A DNA stretch of 64,000 bases from Lepraria neglecta (lineage: Eukaryota > Ascomycota > Lecanoromycetes > Lecanorales > Stereocaulaceae), in NCBI GenBank assembly GCA_033220425.1, contig CM065648.1:930001-994000 (forward strand), given 5' to 3'. Each line of letters opens with the position of its first letter. Position 1 is the first letter of the stretch. The notes beneath the pieces were generated by a model that saw only the letters and a program-made list of their open reading frames with translations, had not been told where the DNA came from and searched no databases. Below, in pieces: positions 23,261 to 34,500 of the stretch. Made by a program: the position numbers and the translations under genes.

Positions 23261-24714
23261 ATCTACTTTGACGCCTTTGTCTAAGGAGCACGTGGCTAAA
23301 GTTCAAATTCCAGTATAGTAAGGCACTCAACAATAGGGCCTTTGAGCAATCAGAAATGTCGACCGCCAAGCAGCTTCTGATGCGTAATTGCAAGTACATG
23401 ACGGATACTCACGTTACAGGACGCCGCGAGAATAGCCTAGTACAGTTGAGAACCATGATCACCCATGACTTAGCGAGACTAAGGTCGGTACAGGGGGAGA
23501 GAAACAGTTGACTCACAAAACTCTACCAAAGACTAAAAGTGGTCAGGGATCTGCTGTCCTAGAGCTTCTCTTTCGAATTTTGATCGCTCCGGATAAAGCC
23601 CATTGGACGTCTCTCAGAGAAGCCACGGCGATAGACCTAGTTTTGATCTAGCCAAGCATCTCACAGAATCCAGACAAGGCTTTATATACATCGAGCTCTA
23701 GAAAGCTCATCCTGAATGTTTGAGGGGAATTTTCACAGCAGGTGCTATGGGAAACCTTGATTTTTCGATATCAAAATGTTCCATTATCCTAGATCGAGCA
23801 TCGATTTCTTTCAAAGGAACGTGCCGAGTAAGGATTGAGTAAAAATCTCGCTCGTCGATCCTCGTATTACGGGTCTAACTAGTGCCAATCGCAATCTCTA
23901 TCCCCACCTCCTTTTGCAGAAATTTTCGCGGACAGCGGCATAGCCCAATGGCAGGCATCTTTCCCCTTGTACCAGTCGCTATCGCTCGACGGGTAACTCA
24001 GTAGTAGCTGTTCTGACGGTCAGCAGACCTCGCTAGGACTTGGGACGTCTACTAGTTATCTAAGAACCTTATCAACATTATTATAGGCTTCTGTGATTTG
24101 TAAGCCGGTCAGCGTTATGAATAACTCAGCAAAACGAAGGACGTCAAATGTTAGGCGAGGGTATGGAATTGGGTACTCAGGCATGGTATATTTTGATAAA
24201 TTAACAATAATGCACAACAGGATTAAACACGGTCGACAACTTGACCGAGTACTAGATGCGCAGATAGGCCATTCAAGGACGTATTCTAGCAAAATGCCAA
24301 AAAGTTTGTTAGATCAGGTAGAGCAGGGATCCCCGTGAATACACAGATGGTATTATCAAAGGAATAGATAATCCTTAAGACTTACCTAAAGCCGTTAGCG
24401 AGGCGCCAAATAGAATATTCTCACTCACAACTTTCCCTATCGTCCTTACTCGAAAATCAGATCCAAGCTTTAACCACTTCTTACAACGACCATGGATATA
24501 CCTAATCTTATTTAAACTTTACATGCCACTAGGGGACACGGCCACTGAGCCTCTGAAGTGATCTAATTCACATTAAGCCACGAGGACCCAAGTTCTAAAA
24601 ACCCTTGGTGCGCACCCAGTCCTCCAGAATCGCACCGCCGCTGCTTCGATTTTCACCTAGTCGTCCAAGCAACCAAGGCTATCAAGAAGCAGAGCTGCGT
24701 GTACTTGTAGAGAG
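23261..24714. other. Intergenic, no gene seen
   Basis: AT-rich DNA with short frames only on both strands. No domain, tRNA or repeat recognised. Confidence 0.6.
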
Positions 24715-26262
24715 ATGGTGTCCGCGGATGAGATACTGTTCAACAATTTGATGGGCAGATGGGAAGTGCCATTCCAATACCACAAGACTCTGCGCATTGC
24801 TATCCGAGGCAAAATGACCGCATCGCCTGATCTTTCTCCATGGCTTCTGATAGACAATAGAGAAGAAGTCTGGCGCACGGTCAGGATGCTCTGGAATATT
24901 GGCGGCCATCAAGATGCCTCTGCGAGTCAACACGGATCCCCGGGGGCACCACGACGGGTAATGTATCCATCCGGGGGACTCACATTAACCCTTCATCGGT
25001 GCCTACCACCCTATCTGAAGACTACCCCACGCACAAGCTGGATGAAGCACGACAATTCTATCGGGGGCGCAAGGAGAGCGTACCATTCCTACTCCAAAAA
25101 CGGAGGCCCGAGACCAAATACGTCGTCATCCCAACGCTCAACATGAAGCGCCCTGATATCCCGACAAAAGCGATCATTCGGCTGCGAGAGTGGGATTCTA
25201 ATTTTGTCTTCTGGACTTTGGATCTCAACACAGTAAGGCTCATCGTCAAACCCATGGGTGGAGCTCCACACGGGGGTTGCGGTTATTGCTACTGGTCAGG
25301 TCCGCATGGGGGCTTCGAGGGACCCATCCCTTTCTCCGACATGCAAGATAAGACAACGCGCGGTTCTCAGAAGCCCAAAATCGAGTACGTCGAGTGTGAG
25401 TCCGGTGATGAAGAGCAGGAAGTGGCGCTGACCGTCGGCTTGCGAAGTGGCCGAACACTCCACCAAGCCAGCAGTCCTGTGGATTCTACGGCGTCCGCGA
25501 GCGGAGAGCAAGAAGCAAGCAAGCCGGTACGACGACGCCCTGATTGGAACATGACCCCGAGCACCCCGAATACATCAGCACCTGTCAACAACAAGGCGAT
25601 GGATGCTCGCAGCAGGACAGCTCCAGCAGGAAGGCCGAAACCATCTTTGGGATTTACACCGCCGCAGTCATCCTCCGGTCGCCATCCTACTCCTGGTGGC
25701 TCCCAAAGCCCTCGATCTGTCTCAAAGAAAAGGAGGAAACTGACATATCTCACCCAGAACTGAACACGCTGAATGGTACATCATTCAGAAGGTCCCTACA
25801 GTCGCCCTTTTCCACAAAGGAAGAATTTTTCAGTATTACACACCCGAGGGTCACGACACAGGCTCCAGGAAGCCCTGGCGCTCAGCCACACCTAGCCGGC
25901 GATGTCACAGATACCATGAACATGCCACTCTCGAAGCACAAGCAAGACAACACCACGTTGTGGATTTGGCTCGACGATAGCGATGCTTGTAGAGGCAAGA
26001 AAATGCGCTCTTGCCCGACAATCTCTGCATTTTTCGCTTGCATATGTACGGCATGGGGAGTAGATCCGTAGAGTATTTCATTGGTGGAAGTCGTATCTGA
26101 CAAGGTGCAGGTCAGTTACAGGGGCAACAGAATGATCATGATGCCAGAAGACGAAGAATGTATGGAAACACTCATCGACGAAGTGAACAATGCACCTTGT
26201 TGGCGCCACGGGAATGACCGCTGCACTGTTGAGTGTATTCATTCATCGGAACGGCGATATGG
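24715..26262 (+). pseudogene. Paralogous family copy D (decayed)
   Basis: The frame 24999-25763 gives the N-terminal domain (SEDYPTHKLDEARQFYRGR, REWDSNFVFWTLDLNTVR, CYWSGPHGGFEGPIPFS), a Ser/Pro/Ala-rich linker and the basic motif SKKRRKLTYLT. The frame is then lost near 25745. The C-terminal domain continues in another frame: NTTLWIWLDD, FFACICTAWGVDP, an in-frame TAG at 26069-26071, VQVSYRGNRMIMM, and LIDEVNNAPCWRHGNDRC. One frameshift and one nonsense codon are therefore enough to explain its state, making it the best preserved of the four decayed copies. Coding-like sequence upstream of 24999 (from ATG 24715) is in a different frame. Confidence 0.62.
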
Positions 26263-27150
26263 TACGTGGAGCTTCCCCCGTGTATGTCGAGCGACTGCTA
26301 ACCAGTTCCATTCGCAGACGGCTTGACTGCATATGGTCCATGGCGATTAGTTATGGTGAACAGTGATGATGTATGAGAAATTGACAGGTTCTCCGAGGCT
26401 TCGGCGGAGAATGACTCGGTGTAGGGGCGAGTGTTGCTGGTTCATTTGGCTTCCCGTAAACTCCAGAATGAGTCCAATAAAAGGGCCTAGAACAACGTGC
26501 ATTAGATAGGCTTGATTGTGTGAGGCTGGCTCGTCTAGTCTGTTTCTGAATTCGACCGGTTGGACATGCCGTGATCCTTTCCCCCGAGTCCTAGTTAGTC
26601 CTTGGTGTTTCGATAGCTCGGTAATCCTGCGTAATCCATCATCAGTACAATGGTTCCCCAACGCTCAAATAATGCTTAGCCCTCAGTGTTCCAAGCCTTG
26701 TACAACTCAGGCTTCTAGAACGAGACTCAGCAGCGTAAGGCGTCGAGTTGTGAGTCTCATGCCTAGCAATATGGTGGTTCTCTGAGCGCCATGGTCATGC
26801 AGGAATCTAGGCTAGTATTGTCGCTATCGCGAAGGGCACGGAAGAGCCCAGCTGTAAGGTTGAGGTCCATTAACTTATATCTAGCAACCCGGACTGTCCG
26901 TCACTGGCAGATCCAATTCCATGTCAACCCCGTTGTTCGCAAGCCTTTTGCATCGAGCTCCTGTCTGGGCACAGCTTTGGTCGTCTCACAGTGCTAGTCA
27001 CGCCATCAATCCCTATAATCACTTTTGATCGAAAGATGGGTTCGGATGCAGTGAGTTCTCTCTCTTTTTGGCCTCGTCATTCATCCACGGACAGCCGAAA
27101 AGTAGTTACAGCCATTTCGAGTACGGTCCTGTCTGAATTGTGTATTAGAC
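26263..27150. other. Intergenic between family copies D and E
   Basis: No domain or consistent frame recognised on either strand. Confidence 0.55.
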
Positions 27151-27152
27151 CA

Positions 27153-28616
27153 TGTCACGTTCAATAATCGGCACTGAAGAGCAAGAACTCCTCTACAACT
27201 TGTTCCACCAATTCCAATACCTGTCACCGGACGAGAGAAAACTCATTCAAAGCCTCGTAGTCGACCGAATTTGAACCCAGCTCAATATCAGTGCTTGAGA
27301 ATCGAAATTTACAGGAGAAAGTCATGGATCTCTGGGAAACGAGAGCCACGCGCCTGTCTTTAGTGATCGTCGTCAGATCTGCAATGTTCCTGATGACAAT
27401 AAGTCTGCGTGCTGTCACCAGATCGACTGATATCCCTTATAGTAACCCGAGCCTCGGCATTACCGACCTACCCAATGACTACCCAGTTTACAAGCTGCAA
27501 AAGTCTCGAAATTTCTTTTGAAGTATCGGACTGTTGCTGCCTTTTGTGCTTCTGAATCGGGGTCCGGCCCAACGAACTATTTTAGTCCCATCACGAGCAG
27601 GACCCCATCCTAGCTTTCCGGTGACAGCAGAACTTGTCAAGAGACCTTGGGATATCAAGTATGGGTTCTAGACATTGGATGTTTCCAGTGGTGGCAAAGA
27701 CTATAGGGTTATAGTGGCACACCTGGAGGCAGGCCGATACCATCAATGGATTGGCGGCACCGACTTTTAACGAAAACCTATCGCGCTTTCGGCCCCGCAT
27801 GTTATTCCTTCACAAGAGTCTTCCGACGAAAGCGAAGGAGAAAAATTCGAAGACGACAAGAAGGATAGCATCGGTGGTGAAAGCGGACCATATCCAAATA
27901 CCCTGCGCAGCGGACGTCTGTTTCGCCGTGGCTCGTTGCGTGGTGACGGCTCCTCACATGGCGGCAGTGATACGCCTGGTACCTTACCAACCTCGCCGTT
28001 CGCCAGACTGCTGGAGCTCACACAGCGAAGCTTAGGTCCAAAGCCTGAGACGACAATGGGGCATGTATTGAAATCCGAATCGTCTGAGACTCCCACACCA
28101 ACGGAACCTCAACAACTACAGAGGTCGTACGATATCATGAGTTGCGTTTTACTACCATCGCAGATTCAAGAACACCACGTGGTGCCGTCCATATTGTCAA
28201 AGTCGAGCGCCAAAGCACTTTTTGTGGCATGCAAAGATGAACCCTCGGCGTTGGCAGAGTCATCTAGCAGTGTACCGCGCGTCCTTTAAAAGTATAAAGG
28301 CGACAGGACTTCGCTCAAATTCCGCGTCGAGTCTTCCGGCGACATCCGCAAGGCCGGGAGCAAAAGGTTGCGTTCTTGCAACATGATAGCTTCTTTCTTC
28401 CAGATCGTATGTCACAAATGTGACATTACCGAAGCGTCAATCTCTACAATCTCGGTAAAGTTCCCCTGGTTCCCCTAAGATCATCCTAGGCAGGAGATAC
28501 GTATCGACGCGACATCGAGTGCATCAAAACGTTGATCCATGAGGTGGACGACTCTCCCTGCTGGGAAGATGAAACGGATTACTGCAAGCTTCCGGTCCGA
28601 GTCGTAAAGAAGCCGG
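27153..28616 (+). pseudogene. Paralogous family copy E (heavily decayed)
   Basis: A short N-terminal frame at 27153 (MSRSIIGTEEQELLYNLFHQ) may or may not belong. The family N-terminal domain is readable from ~27460: PNDYPVYKLQKSRNFF, a stop, LPFVLLNRG, KRPWDIKYGF*TLDV (TAG where all other copies have W), and F*RKPIALS (TAA where CAA fits). The linker is open (27.8-28.28 kb). The C-terminal domain is RTSLKFRVE, then ISVKFPWFP with a stop, and LIHEVDDSPCWEDETDYC (~28530-28590). Several stops, at least two RIP-compatible, and frame changes separate the parts. Confidence 0.6.
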
Positions 28617-28987
28617 GATGGGACGAGGACCATAACCAGGCCGCCTGCCGCTGTGTCCCGGCACAGAAATCTAGGTGGTCATCGCGAGGTCTGAAAGGTA
28701 AGTCGGCAAGAGAGAGCCCAAAGTCTGAAGCTGATTGGTGGCAAATGCCAGGGTGTCCTAGTGGCAGTCGTCGTACATGTTTAGCTGTCATGGCTGGGTT
28801 GGAGGGTCTCTGTCTGGCCTTTATTGCAAGGATTCTGAGTGGTCGAGGCGGATGAATTGCATTCTAGTTTGTGTTTGGAGAAGCGGTAGAAGCCGTCTAG
28901 ACTTTCCGCTAAGCAATTGTTTGGGTGGTAAGTGTCTATTTAGGTAGTGCATTGAAAGATACAAATGGCCGTTTGATACTTAACTCG
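28617..28987. other. Intergenic upstream of elongin C
   Basis: No gene recognised. It contains the distal promoter of the elongin C gene. Confidence 0.5.
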
Positions 28988-29003
28988 TCACGTGCCCACG
29001 TGA
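28988..29003. promoter_or_regulatory. Paired CACGTG E-boxes upstream of elongin C
   Basis: TCACGTG and CACGTGA separated by CC, about 72 bp before the start codon. CACGTG is the core bound by fungal bHLH factors (Cbf1/Pho4/USF type). Its use here is an inference from position and symmetry. Confidence 0.45.
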
Positions 29004-29074
29004 ATTTGCTCCGCACCCAACTCCGCCCCTTAGTTTCTCCAACCATACTGGATGCCCCAGAACCACGACCCAGC

Positions 29075-29537
29075 ATGAATACCCCTTCGACCTCCCCCTA
29101 CGTCACCCTCATCTCCAGCGATGGCTTCGAGTTCATCGTCAGCCGCGACGCCGCCTGCGTCGCCGGCACCATCAAGAAGATGCTAGATCCACAGAGTGCG
29201 TTGCCTCACCCACCCCACTTCCCCTCCAATAAGGCTCCACAGCTCAAACGCTGACCAGATTTGGCAATATAGGTTCATTCGTCGAAGCAATCTCAGGACG
29301 GTGTACGCTCGGCACGATAAAGTAATCCACCTCCCCACAATCACCCCTCCATCGCCCTAAGGCCTTGTGATACTGCATGCTGATAGGGAACTCTGTAGTG
29401 GCGTCGTCCTCGAAAAAGTCTGCGAGTATCTCTACTACAACCTCAAGCATAAAGACGCGAAAGACGTGCCCGATATGGAGATACCGCCGGAATTGTGTCT
29501 TGAGCTTTTGATGGCGGCGGATTATTTGCATGTTTAG
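29075..29537 (+). CDS. ELC1: Elongin C (Skp1-fold, BTB/POZ-like)
   Basis: Three exons (29075-29195, 29273-29321, 29387-29537), all in phase, give 106 residues, close to the usual elongin C length. The protein begins [20 protein letters not shown], has [16 protein letters not shown], then [16 protein letters not shown], and ends [11 protein letters not shown]...[15 protein letters not shown], matching the family end to end. Elongin C bridges elongin A or SOCS/VHL-box proteins to cullin in a ubiquitin ligase and acts with elongin A on stalled RNA polymerase II. The earlier ATG at 29052 is out of frame and short, so 29075 is the start. It is convergent with Sen54, 344 bp between stops. Confidence 0.93.
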
Positions 29538-29881
29538 AGGAGCCTTACGAACACACATTGAAGCAGCTGTATGAGCAGAGGGAGGTGCTACAACAGGTCG
29601 GTCATCGGGCTGGCATGGTGATTTTTCGATCATGCGCGGGATACCCCAACTACGAAGTCAAGAATTTGCGAGCATGAAGAGCACATGGAAGAGCTTTTAT
29701 GGGTATCTCTCAGACTATTGAATATCCGCTGCATCACAGCAACTCCATCTGAGCATATGCGCTCTCCCCCTCTCCTCCATGGGGCGAACGTCTATAGATG
29801 ATGGCAGAACAACCACTCCCTTCTTCGTTCGAACCCTTCCACACCCCATGAAGGCGCCATATTGATAATGAGCGGAGAAAA

Positions 29882-31180
29882 TCATCTTCCCCCTCCTTTC
29901 CCTCCGCCTCTACCTCTCCCCCTACCACCCCTACCACCCCTCCCACCCCTCTTCCCACCACGCCCACCCCTCCCCTCATAAACCCTCTCCATCCCAAACC
30001 CCGCATCCCCAACCCTCAAATAACTAACAACCCCCTGATCCACAACCGCCAAAATCACATTCCGCCATCCATGCTTCAACCGTCTATAAACCTGTCCCTC
30101 ACTCCCCACAGGCGGCGGATTATACGGCACACTCTGCAGCAAATCATCCAATTGCTCTAACACCGGAAAACTCTCCTCTCTTGCGTTAATGACAGCAATA
30201 CGGAAATCCGGCGGAGGTGGAGCAGATTTCCTGAAATCGTGCGTATTGGTTGGTTTCCACGCGTAGAAGCAGCAGCGGATGCGGGGATGGGTGGGGGAGG
30301 TGGGATGGCCCATGGAGGCGGAAGAGCGGAGGGATTCCCGGTCGGTGGGGAGAGATAGGTCGTGGGTGGGTATGAGGGAGAGGAGGCGGTAGATGGAGTT
30401 GTAGCTGCGGTAGAGGCCTGGTGCGACTAGTGGGCCTGAGGGTGGAGGATCGGGGTGTGGGGTGTCGAAGAGGGAGTTGTAGAAGCGTGCGAAGAGGCCT
30501 AGTGGTTTAGAGTCTCTTTCGAGTTGGCGCGGTTTGATGAAGTCTTTGTTGTAGTCTTCCGAGTACCAGGCTGGGCCGCGCTGTACTACGTAGCCGATGC
30601 GTTTGAGGGATGTGTAGACCGTGTAGAGCTCCAGGGTCAAGCCTTGATCGCCTAGTAGGTGTGCATATGCCGCTTGTAAGCTCAACGGTATGCCTTCTAG
30701 CTCTTCGCTCCTCCATCTCAGGTCCATGGTCCCTCTCTCGATCAAGTATAGAGCCTCTTCTGGCAGCAGCTTCAGTCGACCTTGAGTATCACCCTTCCCC
30801 ATCGTCTTGGTCATGGGACCCTTGGGGTTCTCGATAATTGTAGTCCCATTGGTAGGGTCATAGAGCCCGACAATATTGTTCTTGGGATTATGGGTTCGAG
30901 GAACGGAGAGAGCGTTGTGCATAGCCTGCTGGGAAGCCTCGAGAGTAGAGGTCTGGGAGATGGTGCCATGGTGTTCGAAGTCCTTTTCGCCGCGGCGGGG
31001 GAGGGAGGGGTGGGATGTTGATGTTCTGGAGGGGGGTGTTAGAGTGAATATGTGGGCGGAGGGGAAGCAGGCTTACTGGGAGAGGGCGGAGAGGAAGCGG
31101 AAGTCTTGAGGTTCGTCTGAGAGGTCGGTGTCTGTAGTGTCTGGAGCGCGGATGGTGGAGTCTTCGTCTATGTCCGCCAT
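29882..31180 (-). CDS. SEN54: tRNA-splicing endonuclease subunit Sen54
   Basis: Exon 1 (31180-31077, MADIDEDSTIRAPDTTDTD) joins over a 51-nt intron to exon 2 (31025-29882), giving 415 residues. The Sen54 N-terminal block is clear: FRFLSALSQ, PRRGEKDFEHHGT, and LEASQQAMHNALSVPR, followed by LPEEALYLIERGTMDLRW and LTLELYTVYTSLKRIGYVV. The C-terminal endonuclease-fold part has RIAVINAREESFPVLEQLDDLL and WRNVILAVVDQGVVSYLRV. Sen54 is a structural subunit of the Sen2-Sen15-Sen34-Sen54 complex that cuts tRNA introns. The last ~30 residues are an RGG-type tail (YEGRGGRGGKRGGRGG and on) that is not part of the usual Sen54 core. It may add RNA binding or be low-complexity drift. Confidence 0.93.
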
Positions 31181-31580
31181 TTCGTTGAGTGATGATGGTG
31201 ATGGGTTGGAGTCACTCAGGGCCTAAAGACGAATTTCCGGGAGGCCTCTAGGTGGGGTAAGCCTAGAACTTCGGGCATCGCCCCGGGAAGGACGCCTAGC
31301 GGTCCGCGCCGTCCAGCCTGCCATAGAGGCTGGGTAATGGGGTATGTTTGAATGTATGTACAAGTAGTATTCATTGGGGAGGTTAAGGAAACATGGCGTT
31401 TATAGCTTTCCTGTTCTATGTTTGGTTGCGTGTGGCTCGTCTATGTACATCTAGCTTCAATGAACTTTTGGGGCATGGACAAATTCCAAACTCATTGCAT
31501 GAAGACTTTTTGTAACGAAAAGCCGCCTCCTGCACTCCGCTATTTGGTCACCATCCAGTATCAGTCGTCAGTATCAGTCG
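31181..31580. other. Sen54 promoter and URA2-type 3' flank
   Basis: About 400 bp with no coding frame. Includes a duplicated CAGTATCAGTCGTCA-like motif near 31556-31582. Confidence 0.5.
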
Positions 31581-34500
31581 TCAATTGGCCATAACCAGTG
31601 CAAGTAGTGCCATTCTGCAATAAAGACCGTATCTCATCTATACAAATATAGTCAGCATCGTTCTAGATTCCTAGCAAAAGAAGCGATGGTGCAAGCATAC
31701 CTGTCTAAAATACGCCGCCCTCTGATCAAAATCCACCTCCTCACCCACCTCCTCATTCCTAGGCAAAGGATGCATAACCACCATCTGAGCTTTCGCATGC
31801 TTTAGCACCGAATTATCAACCACCAGTTTCCCCTTCAGCATCTCATACTCCGCTGGGTCTTCAAATCTCTCCTTCTGCAGCCGCGTGCAGTACAAAACAT
31901 CGCTTCTCGCGACCACTTCTTTCGTAAGCTCTGTAGACTCGTGCACTAGCTGTCCTGATCCGACGAGTTGCTGACGTACGTCGGAGGGAAGCGCGAGGGA
32001 TGGAGGAGAGACGAGCTGGATGTGCACGTCGTAGTGTTGGAGGAGCTTGACGAGGGAGTGGACTGTGCGTCCGTATTTCAGATCCCCGACGAAGGTTATG
32101 TAGAGGCTATTTACTGTGCCGAGTTCTTCTCTGATAGTGAAAAGATCGAGGAAAGCTTGCGTGGGGTGTTCGACGCTGCCGTTGCCGCCGTTGATGATTG
32201 GTACAGGCGAGTATTTCTCAGCAATGGCAGCGCTATTAGGGTCCGGATGTCTCAGAACAACAGCATCACCATAGCAGCCCAGCGTGCGAATGGTGTCTTG
32301 CAATGTCTCTCCCTTTTGCGTTGAGGAATGAGGGGTTGCAATTGCAATTGTTCGGCCGCCGAGGCGCTGCATGGCTGCATCAAACGAGGCGGATGTGCGT
32401 GTTGAGGGCTCGTAGAAGAGGGTGCAGAGGAGGCGGCCTTTGAGAATGTCGAGGATGCCTTGGCGGGCTACACCCAGGATCATTTCTTGGGCTACTGTGA
32501 AGAGGAGATGGAGGTCTTGGCGGGTGAATTGGGTGACGGAGATGATGCTTTTGCCTTTGAAGGGGGATCGGGAGAGGAGGTCTTGTAGTGTATGGGAGGT
32601 GGATGGCGCCGGAGGAGGTAGGAGTGGTGGGCCGAAGTCTGCTGGTATGGCGGACTTTCTATCAACGGGAGACAGTACTTGGGCATCGGCGGGAGGCAGA
32701 GGAGTGGTAGTGGTACCGTCCAGCTGCCGTAGCCGAATAATAGGCCACGCTGACAACACGGATTGCCTTCGATCCCGGGAGCTCACCGGACGGAGTGCAG
32801 GAGACTGTGCTGGCTTTACGAGCGGCGATTGTACGGCCGATGAGTGCATCGAAATGGAGTGGGCCGACATGTCTCTTCCAAAACCCGTATCTTGCATCAT
32901 CTCGCCATCCAGACAGGCAGTCTTGTCCTGAAAGATGACTCTCTGGACGGATCCTTTCATAGTCTTGCCTACAAAGGGCGACCATACTGGCGAGGCCTGC
33001 ATTACATATGGTCGGTCAACCTCAAGCTCGATTGATGTTCCTGGTTGATCGTGTAGCTCAAATATGGCTTTTGGATTTTCGTGTAACTTTGCAATGATGT
33101 CGTCTATCGTCAGTCGGCCTTCTGATACTGCAGTAAACAGCAGGGGCAGTGTGTCAGCAATTCCAACTGCCGGTGTTGCTGCTTCGTTGGTCGCGATAGC
33201 TAGTTGGAAGGGAAGGCTTCCAATTGAGAAGGCATCTATGGTTGCCATGTGTGCCCATAGCGCTTCTTGATCCTTCGCCGTAGGTAAGAAAGTGCATTGT
33301 GGATAATCCTCTTGTAATAGGAACAGAGAGTAGACCGAAACGTCGCAAGTCACTCTTAGCCCTTTCGATTTACTCAGCGCGATAAGTTTGATGTCATCTT
33401 CTGTCGTGACACATGTGATATGTAGTTTTCGGCTATGTAGACTCGCAAGCAGAAGCACTGAAGCCAAGTCGGTGGTTTTAGCATCAGTGATGATTGTTTT
33501 GTCTGTTGGCCATGCAGCAAAATGAGATGTCACTGCTGCAACCTTGCTTATGTTGCCTGAAAGGTGGTTGAAGGGAATGTACAGAGAGCCGACGTCCGCC
33601 ACAACTTGACTAATCTGCTCCGCATTCGACGAAGTCGCCGCGACCGAGAAGTTGTAATCGCACAAGGCACCATGACGACTTCCCTGTTGAGCTATCTTCA
33701 GCGCTCTGGCGTCTGTCACTGAGCCTTCGACACCCAATGGCATTACACGGATCATGCTGAAACCTGCTGCGATTGAGGCCCTGGTAACCATATGGAAGTC
33801 TCGACTACCGCCTGTAACGACTCCAGGAACGAATGCTCCAATGTTGATCAAGCCAGGAAGGACGACCGTGCGATGGCCGGTTTGATAGTCAATGCTTAGG
33901 ATTTCGAGATCAAAATGCCTCGCGATTGCTTCGACAAGGATCTTCGCATTCTTGACATTTGTGACTAGTGGTGTGCCGTACTCCACCGCCATTCTTCTTG
34001 TTCTATAGCCTCCACTCATGTAATTTGCAGGCCGGCGATACCGGTTGCTTGAAGGTAAATTGATGTACAAATCAATGAGATTTTTGGCCAAGTGCGTCGT
34101 CAGCGAATACTCGGACTTTTGATTCTCTGACTCATGGTCGAGGAGTTCAAGATATTTCACAGGTATGTTGTGCTCTTGGAGGTAGTCTGACGTTCCAGCG
34201 GTGGCAAAGAGATTGTAGCCCAGACGATGTAGTTTGCCAATCGATGGCAACATCTCCTGTTTGTCTGAGAAGGAGCCAATAGAAAGGAGAATATTTTTCT
34301 GTGGAATCTTAAAGCCTGTCGAGATCAAAGCCTTGATGTACGCTTCGTATTTATCTCGGCCAAAGCAAGCGACCTCGCCTGTTGACGCCATTTCAACACC
34401 GAGGACCGGGTCAGCTCCAGCTAGCCTGGAGAAAGAGAATTGAGGCACTTTAACCCCAACGTAGTCAGTAGGTATGTCAGTAGGCGGGTATTCCTCAAAC

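Noticed and set aside
29734-30012. Gly-rich minus frame at the Sen54 end as a separate gene
   Set aside because: It is a shadow frame of the RGG tail in another phase.
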